A DNA stretch of 64,000 nucleotides from Microbispora hainanensis (GCF_006874475.1 NZ_VIRM01000005.1:62001-126000), one strand, 5' to 3'; shown: positions 47,670-56,454, counted from the stretch's first letter. Notes: generated by a model from the letters alone, not told the origin. Made by a program: numbers and translations.

Positions 47670-48194
47670 GTGGTCGCATTACAGCTGGTACTACTACTGT
47701 TGACATTGTTCCTGACAATGCTCAACATCGTCGTGACCCTGGGCCTCGCTCGCAGGATCGGGCGGGGAGGTGGGCTGGCGCCGACTCTTCCGGGCGGACC
47801 GCAGCTCAGCTCATCTCCGGGAACCGCCATCGGTCGGTTCGAGGCGACCGGTACCCGGGGGGAGAGGGTCACGCGCGACGCTCTCGAATTCGGCACCGTC
47901 GTCGCCTTCCTCTCGGCTGGCTGCGAGCCCTGCCATGAGGTCCTGCCCGACTACCTCTCCTACGCGAGCGCGAACACGGGAAAAGTCGTGTCGGTCCTGA
48001 GCGGTGAGCATGAGGCGGAAGTGATCGCGGCCCTAGAGGCCGCGGGGCCGGTGATCCTGGAAGAGCCCAACGGACCCACGGCCAGAGCGTTCGGGGTGGT
48101 TGGAGTGCCCGTCTTCGTGACGGTCGGCGTAGGTGACGTGGCCGCGACCGACACGAGGATCCGCCCGGAGTCGCGGCTCGACGTGCGGGCGTAG
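47670..48194 (+). CDS. Membrane-anchored TlpA/MauD-like thiol-disulfide protein 2
   Basis: 174 aa. Transmembrane helix 2-27, thioredoxin-like domain with C85-E-P-C88 (LSAGCEPCHEVLPDY) and cis-Pro loop FGVVGVPVFV. Shares with the protein at 45730 the N-terminal NxxxTxGLxR pattern at the end of its membrane helix, and the same gene neighbours, so the modules are likely duplicates. GTG start with GGAG 7 nt upstream. Expected role: disulfide formation in precursor 2 after export (inference). Confidence 0.82.
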   Translation: MVALQLVLLLLTLFLTMLNIVVTLGLARRIGRGGGLAPTLPGGPQLSSSPGTAIGRFEATGTRGERVTRDALEFGTVVAFLSAGCEPCHEVLPDYLSYASANTGKVVSVLSGEHEAEVIAALEAAGPVILEEPNGPTARAFGVVGVPVFVTVGVGDVAATDTRIRPESRLDVRA

Positions 48195-48205
48195 GGCGGC
48201 GTCCG

Positions 48206-48618
48206 TTGCTCGCGTCGTCCGCAGGTGCGCCCATCGTCTTGACGGTGTTCGTCGCACTGCCGGCTGTCTGCGTCGTCTCGATACTTCTGCTGCGGAGCAG
48301 GTTCCATGTCGTGAGCGTTTTCGGACTGAGCATGTATCCGTACCTGAACGCGGGGGACAGGGTGATCATCGAGCGTCGCCCTGACCGCTGCGGTCGCGGA
48401 GACGTCGTCCTCATCGTGTCTCCCGGCTGGCCAGGCCAAGTCATCAAGCGGATAGCCGCCGTCGGAGGCGACCGGTTCCCGTGCGATGCGGGAGTGGTGC
48501 CCCAGGCCATGTCTTCGTCCTAGGGGACAATCTCGAGGCGAGCGTGGACTCGCGGCACTTCGGGTTTGTGCCGGTGGAGCGCGTGGTGGGACGCGTGATC
48601 CGCCGGCTGGCGCTCTAG
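48206..48618 (+). pseudogene. S26 signal-peptidase-like protease 2, one-base frameshift
   Basis: Reads as an S26 protease: membrane helix (about 10-30), serine box VFGLSMYPYLNAGDRV (S42), lysine box QVIKRIAAVGGDRFP (K81). The frame then stops at 48523, while the adjacent frame continues GHVFVLGDNLEASVDSRHFG to a stop at 48618, exactly the missing C-terminal region. One extra C in the CCCC run at 48500-48503 would restore a 137-aa protein (V-P-P-G-H). Either a true mutation, a sequencing error or, less likely, programmed shifting. TTG start assumed 11 nt after the TlpA-like stop. Confidence 0.75.
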
Positions 48619-48726
48619 GGAGTGCCCCCCGCGCCAGGTAGAAGATCAAAAGGATCTGACCTGGTCCTGGAAGAACGGCCCGGCCCGCCTTCACGCCGGT
48701 CCTCGTATGTTGTGGAGCCATACTCA

Positions 48727-49245
48727 ATGGGTTATTCGGTGGTCTTCAGCGGGACTCTGCTCATCGTCGTCTTCTTGGTTTCGGGCGTGGGCAAGTGGTT
48801 CGGCTACGCCACCTTCGTGGCGTCGATTCGTGAACTGCGGGTGCTGCCGGTCAGCGCCGTCCCGCGCGCCGCGGCCCTGGTGATCGCCGCGGAACTCGGC
48901 ATCGCGTCGACCCTCGCCGCGGGCATGATGGTCGAGCCTGCCCTTCGCGCGTACGCCTTCGTCCTCGCCGCTCTGATGCTCGCGGGCTTCACCGCGGTGA
49001 TCGTGATTACGCTTCGCAGAGGTGGATCCGGAGGCTGCGCCTGTTTCGGGCGTCGGTCGTCGGAGTTCTCCGGGCGGCACCTGGTGCGCAACGCCGTACT
49101 GCTCGTCGCGGCCTTGGCGGGAGTCGTCGGTGCCCGGGAAGATCTCGGGGCCTGGACCGCGGGAACCGCCGTCGCGATCACGGCGGGCCTGGTCCTGTCG
49201 CTCCTCGTGGTCGTCATGGACGACGTGGTAGACCTGTTCGCCTGA
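48727..49245 (+). CDS. MauE-like redox membrane protein of the peptide cassette
   Basis: 172 aa, about four transmembrane helices, with G-C-A-C-F-G (C104, C106) in the loop after the third, the MauE/DoxX-type redox motif. In methylamine dehydrogenase biogenesis, MauE acts with MauD to make disulfides; here it would recharge the two TlpA/MauD-like proteins. ATG 48727 chosen for GGAG at 9 nt; an upstream start at 48622 would add 35 polar residues without a ribosome site. Last gene of the plus-strand module. Confidence 0.82.
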   Translation: MGYSVVFSGTLLIVVFLVSGVGKWFGYATFVASIRELRVLPVSAVPRAAALVIAAELGIASTLAAGMMVEPALRAYAFVLAALMLAGFTAVIVITLRRGGSGGCACFGRRSSEFSGRHLVRNAVLLVAALAGVVGAREDLGAWTAGTAVAITAGLVLSLLVVVMDDVVDLFA

Positions 49246-49278
49246 GGCTCCGGAACCGGAGGCCGGGAGAGTGGGACA

Positions 49279-49356
49279 AGCCCGTGGGAAGGACCTTTGG
49301 GACCGTACACAGCTTCCCCGGCTCCGCACGTTGTCTACTCGGTCTTCCCACGGGCT
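49279..49356. repeat. Long inverted repeat after the MauE-like gene
   Basis: AGCCCGTGGGAAGgACC (49279-49295) pairs with GGTCTTCCCACGGGCT (49341-49356) with one bulge and a 45-nt loop. It lies between the cassette and the convergent thioesterase; could end the cassette transcript. Nothing else seen between 49246 and 49504. Confidence 0.5.
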
Positions 49357-49504
49357 CTGGAGCCACAACGGTAGCGACCGGAGCGACTCCCGTGCAAAGA
49401 GAGTCGCAAGCCGTTCCGTTATGAGGCCCAATGCGTCGTAAGGGGTTTTCATGGTGCTTGCCCGGCCCGCCCGTGGGCGGGCGTGCCCCGCGAGCCGGGC
49501 GGGC

Positions 49505-49921
49505 TCAGGCGGCGTCCCTGAGCATGCAGGTCAGACGGGCCGTGCAGACCGCCCGGCCCTCGTCGTCGGTGATCTCGATGACGTACGTCGCGAGCGTGCG
49601 CCCGCCGTGCACCCGGGTGGCGACGGCGGTGACGTGTCCCGAGGTGGCGGAGCGGTGGTGGGTGGCGTTGATCTCGATGCCGACGGCGATCCTGCCCGGG
49701 CCGGCGTGCAGGGCGGCGCCGGTCGAACCGAGGGTCTCGGCAAGCACACAGGACGCGCCGCCGTGCAGCAGCCCGTACGGCTGCGTGTTGCCCTTGACGG
49801 GCATCCGGCCGACCACCCGCTCGGCGCTGGCCTCCAGGATCTCCAGCCCCATCCGCCGGTGCAGGTGGTCCCCGGGCGCGTTCATGAACGCCACGAACTC
49901 CTCGGGATTCGTCAAGGTCAA
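49505..49921 (-). CDS. PaaI-type hotdog thioesterase
   Basis: 138 aa. NTQPYGLLHGGASCVLAETLGS is the PaaI-family motif with the conserved His-Gly-Gly and catalytic acid, followed by GIEINATHHRSATSGHVTAVATRVHGG. Likely hydrolyses an aromatic or hydroxyaryl-CoA; menaquinone-pathway DHNA-CoA hydrolase is another possibility. TTG start with AGGAGG at 8 nt. Divergent from polA with 62 nt between. Confidence 0.88.
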   Translation of the reverse strand: MTLTNPEEFVAFMNAPGDHLHRRMGLEILEASAERVVGRMPVKGNTQPYGLLHGGASCVLAETLGSTGAALHAGPGRIAVGIEINATHHRSATSGHVTAVATRVHGGRTLATYVIEITDDEGRAVCTARLTCMLRDAA

Positions 49922-49971
49922 GGGGACGCCTCCTGTGGGAAGAGCATGGGTTTTCTGTCGTACAGGGAGAC

Positions 49972-49977
49972 TAGGCT
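49972..49977 (+). promoter_or_regulatory. -10 element of a leaderless polA promoter
   Basis: TAGGCT at exactly -12 to -7 of the GTG at 49984; no ribosome site for that start. Confidence 0.6.
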
Positions 49978-49983
49978 GCGGAT

Positions 49984-52665
49984 GTGCCGAAGAGTGAAGC
50001 GACCCCCACCCGTCCGTGTCTGCTGCTCCTGGACGGGCATTCTCTTGCTTATCGCGCGTTCTACGCGTTGAAAGACGCGAACCTCATGACCACCGACGGT
50101 CAGCACACCGAGGCGGTGTACGGCTTCACGTCGATGCTGGCCAACATCCTCCGTGACGAGCAGCCGAGTCACGTCGCGGTGTGCTTCGACCGGAGCGAGC
50201 CGACCTTCAGGCACGAGGCGTACGACGGCTACAAGGCCAACAGGGCGGAGACCCCCGAGGACTTCCGCGGCCAGATGCAGCTCATCTTCGAGCTGCTCGA
50301 CGCGCTGCGCATCCCGCGCCTGTCCGTGGCCGGCTTCGAGGCGGACGACCTGATCGCGACGCTGGCGACCCGGGCCTCGGCCGAGGGCATGGACGTGCTC
50401 ATCGTGACCGGCGACCGCGACGCGCTCCAGCTCGTGAACGACAAGGTCACGGTGCTCATGACGCGGCGGGGCATCAGCGACATGACCCGTTTCACCCCCG
50501 AGGCCGTCAAGGAGAAGTACGGCCTCACCCCGGCGCAGTATCCGGACTTCGCGGCCCTGCGCGGCGACCCGAGCGACAACCTGCCGAGCATCCCGGGCGT
50601 GGGGGAGAAGACCGCCACCAAGTGGATCTCGGAGTACGGCTCGCTCGACGAGCTGGTCCGGCGGGCCGACGAGGTGAAGGGCAAGGTCGGCGAGAAGCTC
50701 CGCGAGCACCTCGGCCAGGTGATCCACAACCGGATGCTGACCGAGCTGAGGCGCGACGCCCCGGTCGACGCCGAGCCGTCCGCGCTCACCATCGGCCCGT
50801 GGGATCGCGAGGAGGTCAACAAGCTCCTCGACGCGCTGCAGATCCGCGGCGAGCTGCGCGAGCGCCTGTTCAAGACCCTCGGCACCACCGACCCGGAGGC
50901 GGGCGAGGGCTTCGAGATCGAGGTGACCGTGCTCGAGCCGGGCCAGGTGGCCGGCTGGCTGGCCGCCCTCCCCGAAGACCGCGCCGGCCTGGCCTTCCAG
51001 GGCACGTACGGCAGCGGCACCGGGCGGATCGACGGTCTGGCGATCGCCTCGCCGGGCGGCGCCGCCTACCTCGACCCCACACGCCTCACCGAGGAGGACG
51101 AGGCGGCGCTGCGCGCCTGGCTCGCCGACGAGAACAGGCCGAAGGCCGTGCACGACGCCAAGGGGCCGCTGCTCGGGCTGTGGGCCCACGGACACGATCT
51201 GCGCGGCCTCACCTGCGACACGGCGCTCGCCGCATACCTGGCGATGCCGGGGCAGAGGTCGTTCCCGCTCGACGACCTGGTCCTGCGCTACCTCCACCGC
51301 GAGCTGCGGGCGGAGTCCGCGCCCGGCGGGCAGACCTCCCTGTTCGACGACGCCGACGAGGGCGCGGCCCGCGACCTGGCGCTGCGGGCCCAGGCCGTGC
51401 GCGACCTGGCCGACGCGCTGGAGGCGCACCTGTCCCAGCGCGGCGGCACCCGGCTGGTGACCGAGGTCGAGCTCCCGCTGGTGCGGGTGCTGGCCCAGAT
51501 GGAGCGGGCCGGCATCGCCGCCGACCGGCAATACTTCGCGGCGCTGGAGGCCGAGTTCGGCGCGGCCGTCAAGCAGGCGGTCGAGGCCGCCCACCAGGTG
51601 GTGGGCGAGCAGTTCAACCTCGGCTCGCCCAAGCAACTGCAGGAGATCCTGTTCGGCAAGCTCGGCCTGCCCAAGACCAAGAAGATCAAGACGGGCTACA
51701 CGACCGACGCCGACGCGCTCGCCTGGCTGGCCCAGCAGACCGACAACGAGCTGCCGGTGATCCTGCTGCGCCACCGCGACCAGACCAAGCTGCGCACCAC
51801 GGTCGAGGGCCTGATCAAGGAGATCTCCGACGACGGGCGGATCCACACCACGTTCAACCAGATCGTGGCGGCCACCGGGCGGCTGTCGAGCGAGAAGCCC
51901 AACCTGCAGAACATCCCGATCCGCACGGTCGAGGGCCGGCGCATCCGCAAGGGTTTCGTGGTCGGGGAGGGCTACGAGACGCTGCTGACGGCCGACTACA
52001 GCCAGATCGAGCTGCGGATCATGGCCCACCTGTCCGGGGACGAGTCGCTGATCGAGGCCTTCGAGTCGGGCCACGACTTCCACCAGGCCACCGCGTCGCG
52101 CGTCTTCGACCTGCCCCCGGAGCAGGTCGACGCCGAGCTGCGCGCCCGGATCAAGGCCATGAACTACGGCCTTGCCTACGGCCTGTCCGACTTCGGCCTG
52201 TCGGGGCAGCTCAACATCCCCGTCGCCGAGGCCAGGGCGCTCAAGGAGGAATACTTCGAGGAGTTCGGCGGCGTCCGCGACTACCTGGAGTCGATCGTCG
52301 CCCAGGCCCGCAGGGACGGCTACACCGAGACCATCCTCGGCCGCCGCCGCTACCTGCCCGACCTGACCAGCGACAACCGGCAGCGCCGGGAGATGGCCGA
52401 GCGGATGGCGCTCAACGCCCCCATCCAGGGCTCTGCCGCCGACATCATCAAGGTCGCCATGCTCAACGTGCAGAAGGCGATCGAGGGCATGCGCTCCCGC
52501 ATGCTGCTCCAGGTCCACGACGAGCTGGTGTTCGAGGTCGCGCCGGGCGAGCTGGACGAGCTGACCGAGGTCGTGCGCACCCAGATGGGCCGGGCCTACG
52601 ACCTGAGCGTCCCGCTGGAGGTCAGCGTGGGCGTCGGCACCACCTGGGAGGACGCCGGCCACTGA
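49984..52665 (+). CDS. polA: DNA polymerase I
   Basis: 893 aa. 5'-3' exonuclease domain (about 10-295: LLLDGHSLAYRAFYAL, CFDRSEPTFRHE, FEADDLIATLA, VTGDRDALQL, GDPSDNLPSIPGVGEKTA). The middle 3'-5' exonuclease-like domain lacks the D-x-E metal site (the strand reads GLAFQGTYGSG), so no proofreading. Polymerase domain with ATGRLSSEKPNLQNIP, motif A ADYSQIELRIMAH and motif C QVHDELVFEV (H845-D846-E847). GTG start, probably leaderless. Followed by a hairpin. Confidence 0.97.
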   Translation: MPKSEATPTRPCLLLLDGHSLAYRAFYALKDANLMTTDGQHTEAVYGFTSMLANILRDEQPSHVAVCFDRSEPTFRHEAYDGYKANRAETPEDFRGQMQLIFELLDALRIPRLSVAGFEADDLIATLATRASAEGMDVLIVTGDRDALQLVNDKVTVLMTRRGISDMTRFTPEAVKEKYGLTPAQYPDFAALRGDPSDNLPSIPGVGEKTATKWISEYGSLDELVRRADEVKGKVGEKLREHLGQVIHNRMLTELRRDAPVDAEPSALTIGPWDREEVNKLLDALQIRGELRERLFKTLGTTDPEAGEGFEIEVTVLEPGQVAGWLAALPEDRAGLAFQGTYGSGTGRIDGLAIASPGGAAYLDPTRLTEEDEAALRAWLADENRPKAVHDAKGPLLGLWAHGHDLRGLTCDTALAAYLAMPGQRSFPLDDLVLRYLHRELRAESAPGGQTSLFDDADEGAARDLALRAQAVRDLADALEAHLSQRGGTRLVTEVELPLVRVLAQMERAGIAADRQYFAALEAEFGAAVKQAVEAAHQVVGEQFNLGSPKQLQEILFGKLGLPKTKKIKTGYTTDADALAWLAQQTDNELPVILLRHRDQTKLRTTVEGLIKEISDDGRIHTTFNQIVAATGRLSSEKPNLQNIPIRTVEGRRIRKGFVVGEGYETLLTADYSQIELRIMAHLSGDESLIEAFESGHDFHQATASRVFDLPPEQVDAELRARIKAMNYGLAYGLSDFGLSGQLNIPVAEARALKEEYFEEFGGVRDYLESIVAQARRDGYTETILGRRRYLPDLTSDNRQRREMAERMALNAPIQGSAADIIKVAMLNVQKAIEGMRSRMLLQVHDELVFEVAPGELDELTEVVRTQMGRAYDLSVPLEVSVGVGTTWEDAGH

Positions 52666-52699
52666 GTCCCGCCTGAGCACGCGCCCGCCGCTCCGCACC

Positions 52700-52742
52700 C
52701 GGCGAACCGGGCCGGACCGGTCGGCTGCGCCGGGGTTCGCCG
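52700..52742 (+). terminator. Hairpin after polA
   Basis: CGGCGAACC / GGTTCGCCG, 9-bp stem enclosing a GC-rich 25-nt loop that can fold further. Lies between convergent polA and the DUF2127 gene. Confidence 0.5.
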
Positions 52743-52780
52743 TGCGCTGATCGAAGCGGGCCGGTCCGGCGGGCGACGGG

Positions 52781-53578
52781 TCAGGGGTGGCCGGTGGGGC
52801 CGCTGTGCCCGCGGTCCCGCCCGGCCAGGGCCAGGCTCGCCTGCTCGACCTCCAGCAGGCTCGTCTCGTGCCGCTCGGTCTCGTACGCCGCCCGCCCGCC
52901 GCGCAGCCCGAACAGGCGCTTGCTCAACGCGATGTACAGCACGGCCGCGATGTTGATCAGGAGGAGCACGATCCGGAGCGGGCTCACCTTCTCGGCGATC
53001 TCGTAGATCTCCACCGGAATGAACGCCGAGGTGACGACCACCGAGAAGTACTCGCCCCATCGCTTCAGCAGCCACAGGCCGACGCCCTCGGTCAGCAGCA
53101 GGGCCGCGAGGACGAGCAGGGCGAGGAAGACCCAGGTGAGGGTCGTGGTCCGCGCGCCCAGCGCGGTCCGCAGCGTGTGCACCACGCCCGAGTGGTCGAG
53201 GTTCCATCCGAGCTTGTGGGCCAGCGGCTGGACCAGCGGGAGGTCCTGGTCGAACGCCCGCCGTACGGCGTCGTGGTGGGCCCGGAACCGCCACACGCCG
53301 TACGCTCCCGCGATCACGAGCAGCGCCTTGGCCCAGCGGAAGACGGCGATCAGCCGTAAGACGGCGGCGTCCCGCAGCGCCCGGCCCCGCAGCACGACGG
53401 GCGCGTCCCCCGCCGGTCCGGCCCCGCGCGGCGGGCCCAGGGTGAAGTCGCCGCAGCGCAGGCAGCGCCACGCCTCGCCCAGCGCGGTGTCGGCGCGCAG
53501 GCGGCTTCGCAGCGCCTCCTCGTCCGGCGCGTAGGTGACGTGCCCGTGCCGTCCGCAGGCACGCAGGCTCCAGTCCAC
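52781..53578 (-). CDS. DUF2127 membrane protein with N-terminal zinc-ribbon-like motif
   Basis: 265 aa. Residues 1-40 contain C-x(3)-H-x-H (RACGRHGHVTY) and C-L-R-C (EAWRCLRCGDF), a likely zinc ribbon; residues about 70-235 hold four membrane helices of DUF2127 type (LLVIAGAYGVWRFRAHHDAVR, LLTEGVGLWLLKRWGEYFSVV). Function unknown. GTG 53578 chosen because it starts directly at the ribbon (DWSLRACG); a GTG at 53596 would add six residues. Divergent from the deacetylase gene. Confidence 0.75.
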   Translation of the reverse strand: MDWSLRACGRHGHVTYAPDEEALRSRLRADTALGEAWRCLRCGDFTLGPPRGAGPAGDAPVVLRGRALRDAAVLRLIAVFRWAKALLVIAGAYGVWRFRAHHDAVRRAFDQDLPLVQPLAHKLGWNLDHSGVVHTLRTALGARTTTLTWVFLALLVLAALLLTEGVGLWLLKRWGEYFSVVVTSAFIPVEIYEIAEKVSPLRIVLLLINIAAVLYIALSKRLFGLRGGRAAYETERHETSLLEVEQASLALAGRDRGHSGPTGHP

Positions 53579-53628
53579 AGGAAAATTGCAACACACGCGA
53601 ATGTGGACACGTCGGGCAGTAAGGTCAA

Positions 53629-54702
53629 ATGACTGTGCGCAACCTTGCCCGAATGACGGCGATCGCGAATGTCGTCGTTGTCGTGATCGGTCTTGCCGTG
53701 CTCGTGCTGCTGCCCCGATCCACGGGCGAGGAACGGTCGCAGGCGCGGCCGGCGCAGCCGCGGTCGCCGTCGCCCAAGCCCAGTGCGGCCCCGCCGAAGG
53801 CGACCGCCGCGTCGGCCAGGAAGGTCAAGGCGAACGAGGCCGGCCTGGTGCCGGTGATCATGTATCACCGCATCCTGCCCAAACGGCTGGCGTCCATCGA
53901 CCGGACCCCCGCCCAGCTGCGCAAGGAACTGGAACGCCTGGCCAAGGACGGCTACGTGCCGATCACCGCGGCCGAACTGGTGGCAAGGAAGATCGACATC
54001 CCGGCCGGGGCCCATCCCGTCGTCCTGACCTTCGACGACGGCCACCCCAGCCACTTCGCGGTGGACGGGAACGGCATGCCGAAGAACGACACGGCCGTCG
54101 GCATCATCTACGAGGTCGCGGCGAAGTATCCGAGCTTCCGGCCCACCGCCACTTTCTGGGTCAACCGCGACCCCTTCGGGCTGCGGGATCGCACGCAGCA
54201 GAAGCAGGCGGTGAAGTGGCTGCTCGACCACGGCTTCGAGGTGGCCAACCACACCTATTCCCACCCCGATCTCCGCCGGCTCTCCAACAAGAAGGTCGGC
54301 GAGCAGATCGTCCGGCAGGAGCGGCTGCTGAAAAAGATCGGCGTGCCCGCCTCGACGACCTTCGCGCTGCCATACGGGTCGCTGCCGAGGAAGCGGAGCC
54401 GGGCGCACGACGGCGCCTGGGACGGCACCCGCTACAACTTCGACGCCGTCTTCCTGGCCGGGGCGCAGCCGACGGTTTCGCCATACGCGAAAAGTTTCCC
54501 GCGCTACGCGATCCCGAGGATCCAGTCCAACGGAAAACACGGGGAATGCCGGCGCTGGTGCACGACCTACTGGCTCGATTGGCTCGACAGACACCCAGGA
54601 GAGCGTTATACGTCGGATGGGGATCCGGCCCGAGTGTCCGTGCCGCGTAAACTCCGGGCAACGCTCTCGCCGGCCCGGGCGAAGTCGGTGATCACCTACT
54701 AG
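53629..54702 (+). CDS. Membrane-anchored polysaccharide deacetylase (CE4/NodB)
   Basis: 357 aa. One N-terminal transmembrane segment (11-29), Pro/Ser/Ala linker (32-65), NodB domain with VPVIMYHRILP, LTFDDGHPS (D136 general base, D137 metal) and NHTYSH (H208, H212 metal ligands). Probably deacetylates cell-wall or extracellular polysaccharide. Inserted loop near 148-160 and a CRRWC pair near the end. ATG start; no strong ribosome site (AAGGT close to the ATG). Confidence 0.88.
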   Translation: MTVRNLARMTAIANVVVVVIGLAVLVLLPRSTGEERSQARPAQPRSPSPKPSAAPPKATAASARKVKANEAGLVPVIMYHRILPKRLASIDRTPAQLRKELERLAKDGYVPITAAELVARKIDIPAGAHPVVLTFDDGHPSHFAVDGNGMPKNDTAVGIIYEVAAKYPSFRPTATFWVNRDPFGLRDRTQQKQAVKWLLDHGFEVANHTYSHPDLRRLSNKKVGEQIVRQERLLKKIGVPASTTFALPYGSLPRKRSRAHDGAWDGTRYNFDAVFLAGAQPTVSPYAKSFPRYAIPRIQSNGKHGECRRWCTTYWLDWLDRHPGERYTSDGDPARVSVPRKLRATLSPARAKSVITY

Positions 54703-54724
54703 GCGTTCGTCTGGTTGCCTCGGA

Positions 54725-54753
54725 TTGACCCAGCTCGCTCCGTCTCATATGCT
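54725..54753 (+). promoter_or_regulatory. Housekeeping-sigma promoter of rpsA
   Basis: TTGACC - 17 bp - TATGCT, close to consensus. Predicted start about 54760 gives a leader of about 150 nt before rpsA, long enough for autogenous control by S1 (inference). Confidence 0.7.
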
Positions 54754-54911
54754 GATCGCTGCGCTGTGGGCTCGCGCGCGTCACGGACGGAGCGGGCTCG
54801 CGCTCGGTCATCTGGTGGCTACCAGGAAAAGCAGCATCATCCAGTGAACGAAAAACGGCCCGCCGCGCTTCTGTCACAACGACATCTGTCCGGTTCGGAG
54901 CAATTCCACAC

Positions 54912-56375
54912 ATGACGAGCAGCACTGAGGCCACCTCGAGCACCCCGCAGGTAGCGGTCAACGACATCGGTTCCGAGGAGGCCTTCCTCGCCGCGATCGA
55001 CGAGACCATCAAGTACTTCAACGATGGGGACATCGTTGAAGGCACCGTTGTCAAGGTCGATCGAGACGAGGTCTTGCTCGACATTGGCTACAAGACCGAG
55101 GGCGTTATCCCGTCGCGCGAGCTCTCGATCAAGCACGATGTCGACCCGGCCGAGGTCGTCGAGGTCGGAGAGCACGTCGAGGCCCTGGTTCTCCAGAAGG
55201 AGGACAAGGAAGGCCGCCTCATCCTGTCCAAGAAGCGCGCCCAGTACGAGCGCGCCTGGGGCACGATCGAGAAGATCAAGGACGAGGACGGCATCGTCAC
55301 CGGCACGGTCATCGAGGTCGTCAAGGGTGGCCTGATCCTCGACATCGGTCTGCGCGGCTTCCTCCCCGCCTCCCTGGTGGAGATGCGCCGCGTCCGCGAC
55401 CTGCAGCCGTACGTCGGGCGCGAGCTCGAGGCCAAGATCATCGAGCTGGACAAGAACCGCAACAACGTGGTCCTGTCCCGCCGCGCCTGGCTGGAGCAGA
55501 CGCAGTCCGAGGTTCGCCAGACGTTCCTCAACACCCTGCAGAAGGGCCAGGTCCGCAAGGGCGTCGTTTCCTCGATCGTCAACTTCGGTGCGTTCGTGGA
55601 CCTCGGCGGCGTCGACGGCCTGGTGCACGTGTCCGAGCTGTCCTGGAAGCACATCGACCACCCGTCCGAGGTCGTCGAGGTGGGCCAGGAGGTCACGGTC
55701 GAGGTTCTCGACGTCGACATGGAGCGCGAGCGGGTCTCGCTGTCGCTCAAGGCGACGCAGGAGGACCCGTGGCAGCAGTTCGCCCGGACCCACCAGATCG
55801 GTCAGGTCGTGCCCGGCCGCGTCACCAAGCTGGTGCCGTTCGGTGCCTTCGTCCGGGTCGAGGAGGGCATCGAGGGCCTGGTCCACATCTCCGAGCTGGC
55901 CGAGCGCCACGTGGAGATCCCGGAGCAGGTCGTGCAGGTCGGCGACGAGATCTTCGTGAAGATCATCGACATCGACCTGGACCGCCGCCGCATCTCGCTG
56001 TCCCTCAAGCAGGCCAACGAGGGTGTCGGCGCCGAGGTCGAGTTCGACCCCACGCTGTACGGCATGGCGGCGACCTACGACGACCAGGGCAACTACATCT
56101 ACCCCGAGGGCTTCGACGCCGAGACCGGCGAGTGGCTCGAGGGCTTCGACAAGCAGCGTGAGGAGTGGGAGCGGCAGTACGCCGAGGCCCAGGCCCGCTT
56201 CGAGGCGCACCGCTCGCAGATCGAGAAGGCCCGCCAGGAGGAGGCGGCGGCCAGCGAGGCCGCTCCGTCGACCTACAGCGGCGAGACCAGCACGCAGTCC
56301 AGCAGTGGCGGCGCCCTCGCCTCCGACGAGGCCCTCGCGGCCCTGCGTGAGAAGCTGGCGGGCGGCCAGAGCTGA
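54912..56375 (+). CDS. rpsA: 30S ribosomal protein S1
   Basis: 487 aa with four S1/OB-fold repeats, near residues 35-105, 120-190, 205-275 and 290-362 (GTVVKVDRDEVLLDIGYKTEG, GTVIEVVKGGLILDIGLRGF, GVVSSIVNFGAFVDLGGVDG, GRVTKLVPFGAFVRVEEGIEG), and an acidic, Ser/Thr-rich C-terminal tail. Four repeats is the usual actinobacterial form, versus six in E. coli. Binds mRNA on the small subunit. ATG start; own promoter and terminator. Confidence 0.97.
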   Translation: MTSSTEATSSTPQVAVNDIGSEEAFLAAIDETIKYFNDGDIVEGTVVKVDRDEVLLDIGYKTEGVIPSRELSIKHDVDPAEVVEVGEHVEALVLQKEDKEGRLILSKKRAQYERAWGTIEKIKDEDGIVTGTVIEVVKGGLILDIGLRGFLPASLVEMRRVRDLQPYVGRELEAKIIELDKNRNNVVLSRRAWLEQTQSEVRQTFLNTLQKGQVRKGVVSSIVNFGAFVDLGGVDGLVHVSELSWKHIDHPSEVVEVGQEVTVEVLDVDMERERVSLSLKATQEDPWQQFARTHQIGQVVPGRVTKLVPFGAFVRVEEGIEGLVHISELAERHVEIPEQVVQVGDEIFVKIIDIDLDRRRISLSLKQANEGVGAEVEFDPTLYGMAATYDDQGNYIYPEGFDAETGEWLEGFDKQREEWERQYAEAQARFEAHRSQIEKARQEEAAASEAAPSTYSGETSTQSSSGGALASDEALAALREKLAGGQS

Positions 56376-56424
56376 CACCCGGTCTCTTCTGACCGGAGGT
56401 CACGGCCAGTCCTCCACAGCATTA

Positions 56425-56454
56425 CGAAAGGCCCCGCTTCGGCGGGGCCTTTCG
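56425..56454 (+). terminator. Terminator of rpsA
   Basis: 13-bp perfect stem CGAAAGGCCCCGC with complement and a UUCG tetraloop, 50 nt after the stop. Textbook stable hairpin. Confidence 0.85.

Noticed and set aside
48622-48726. N-terminal extension of the MauE-like protein
   Set aside because: Polar 35 residues without a ribosome site, whereas GGAG precedes ATG 48727 and the first membrane helix begins there.
43495-49245. Lanthipeptide, sactipeptide or thioamitide cluster
   Set aside because: No LanB/LanC/LanM, radical SAM, YcaO or flavin decarboxylase gene in or near the cassette. Helper genes are thiol-disulfide proteins, so disulfides are the better explanation.
54692-55084. 130-aa minus-strand reading over the rpsA promoter and start
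   Set aside because: Antisense to rpsA with Ser/Thr/Arg-rich shadow composition; the rpsA promoter and start explain the region.
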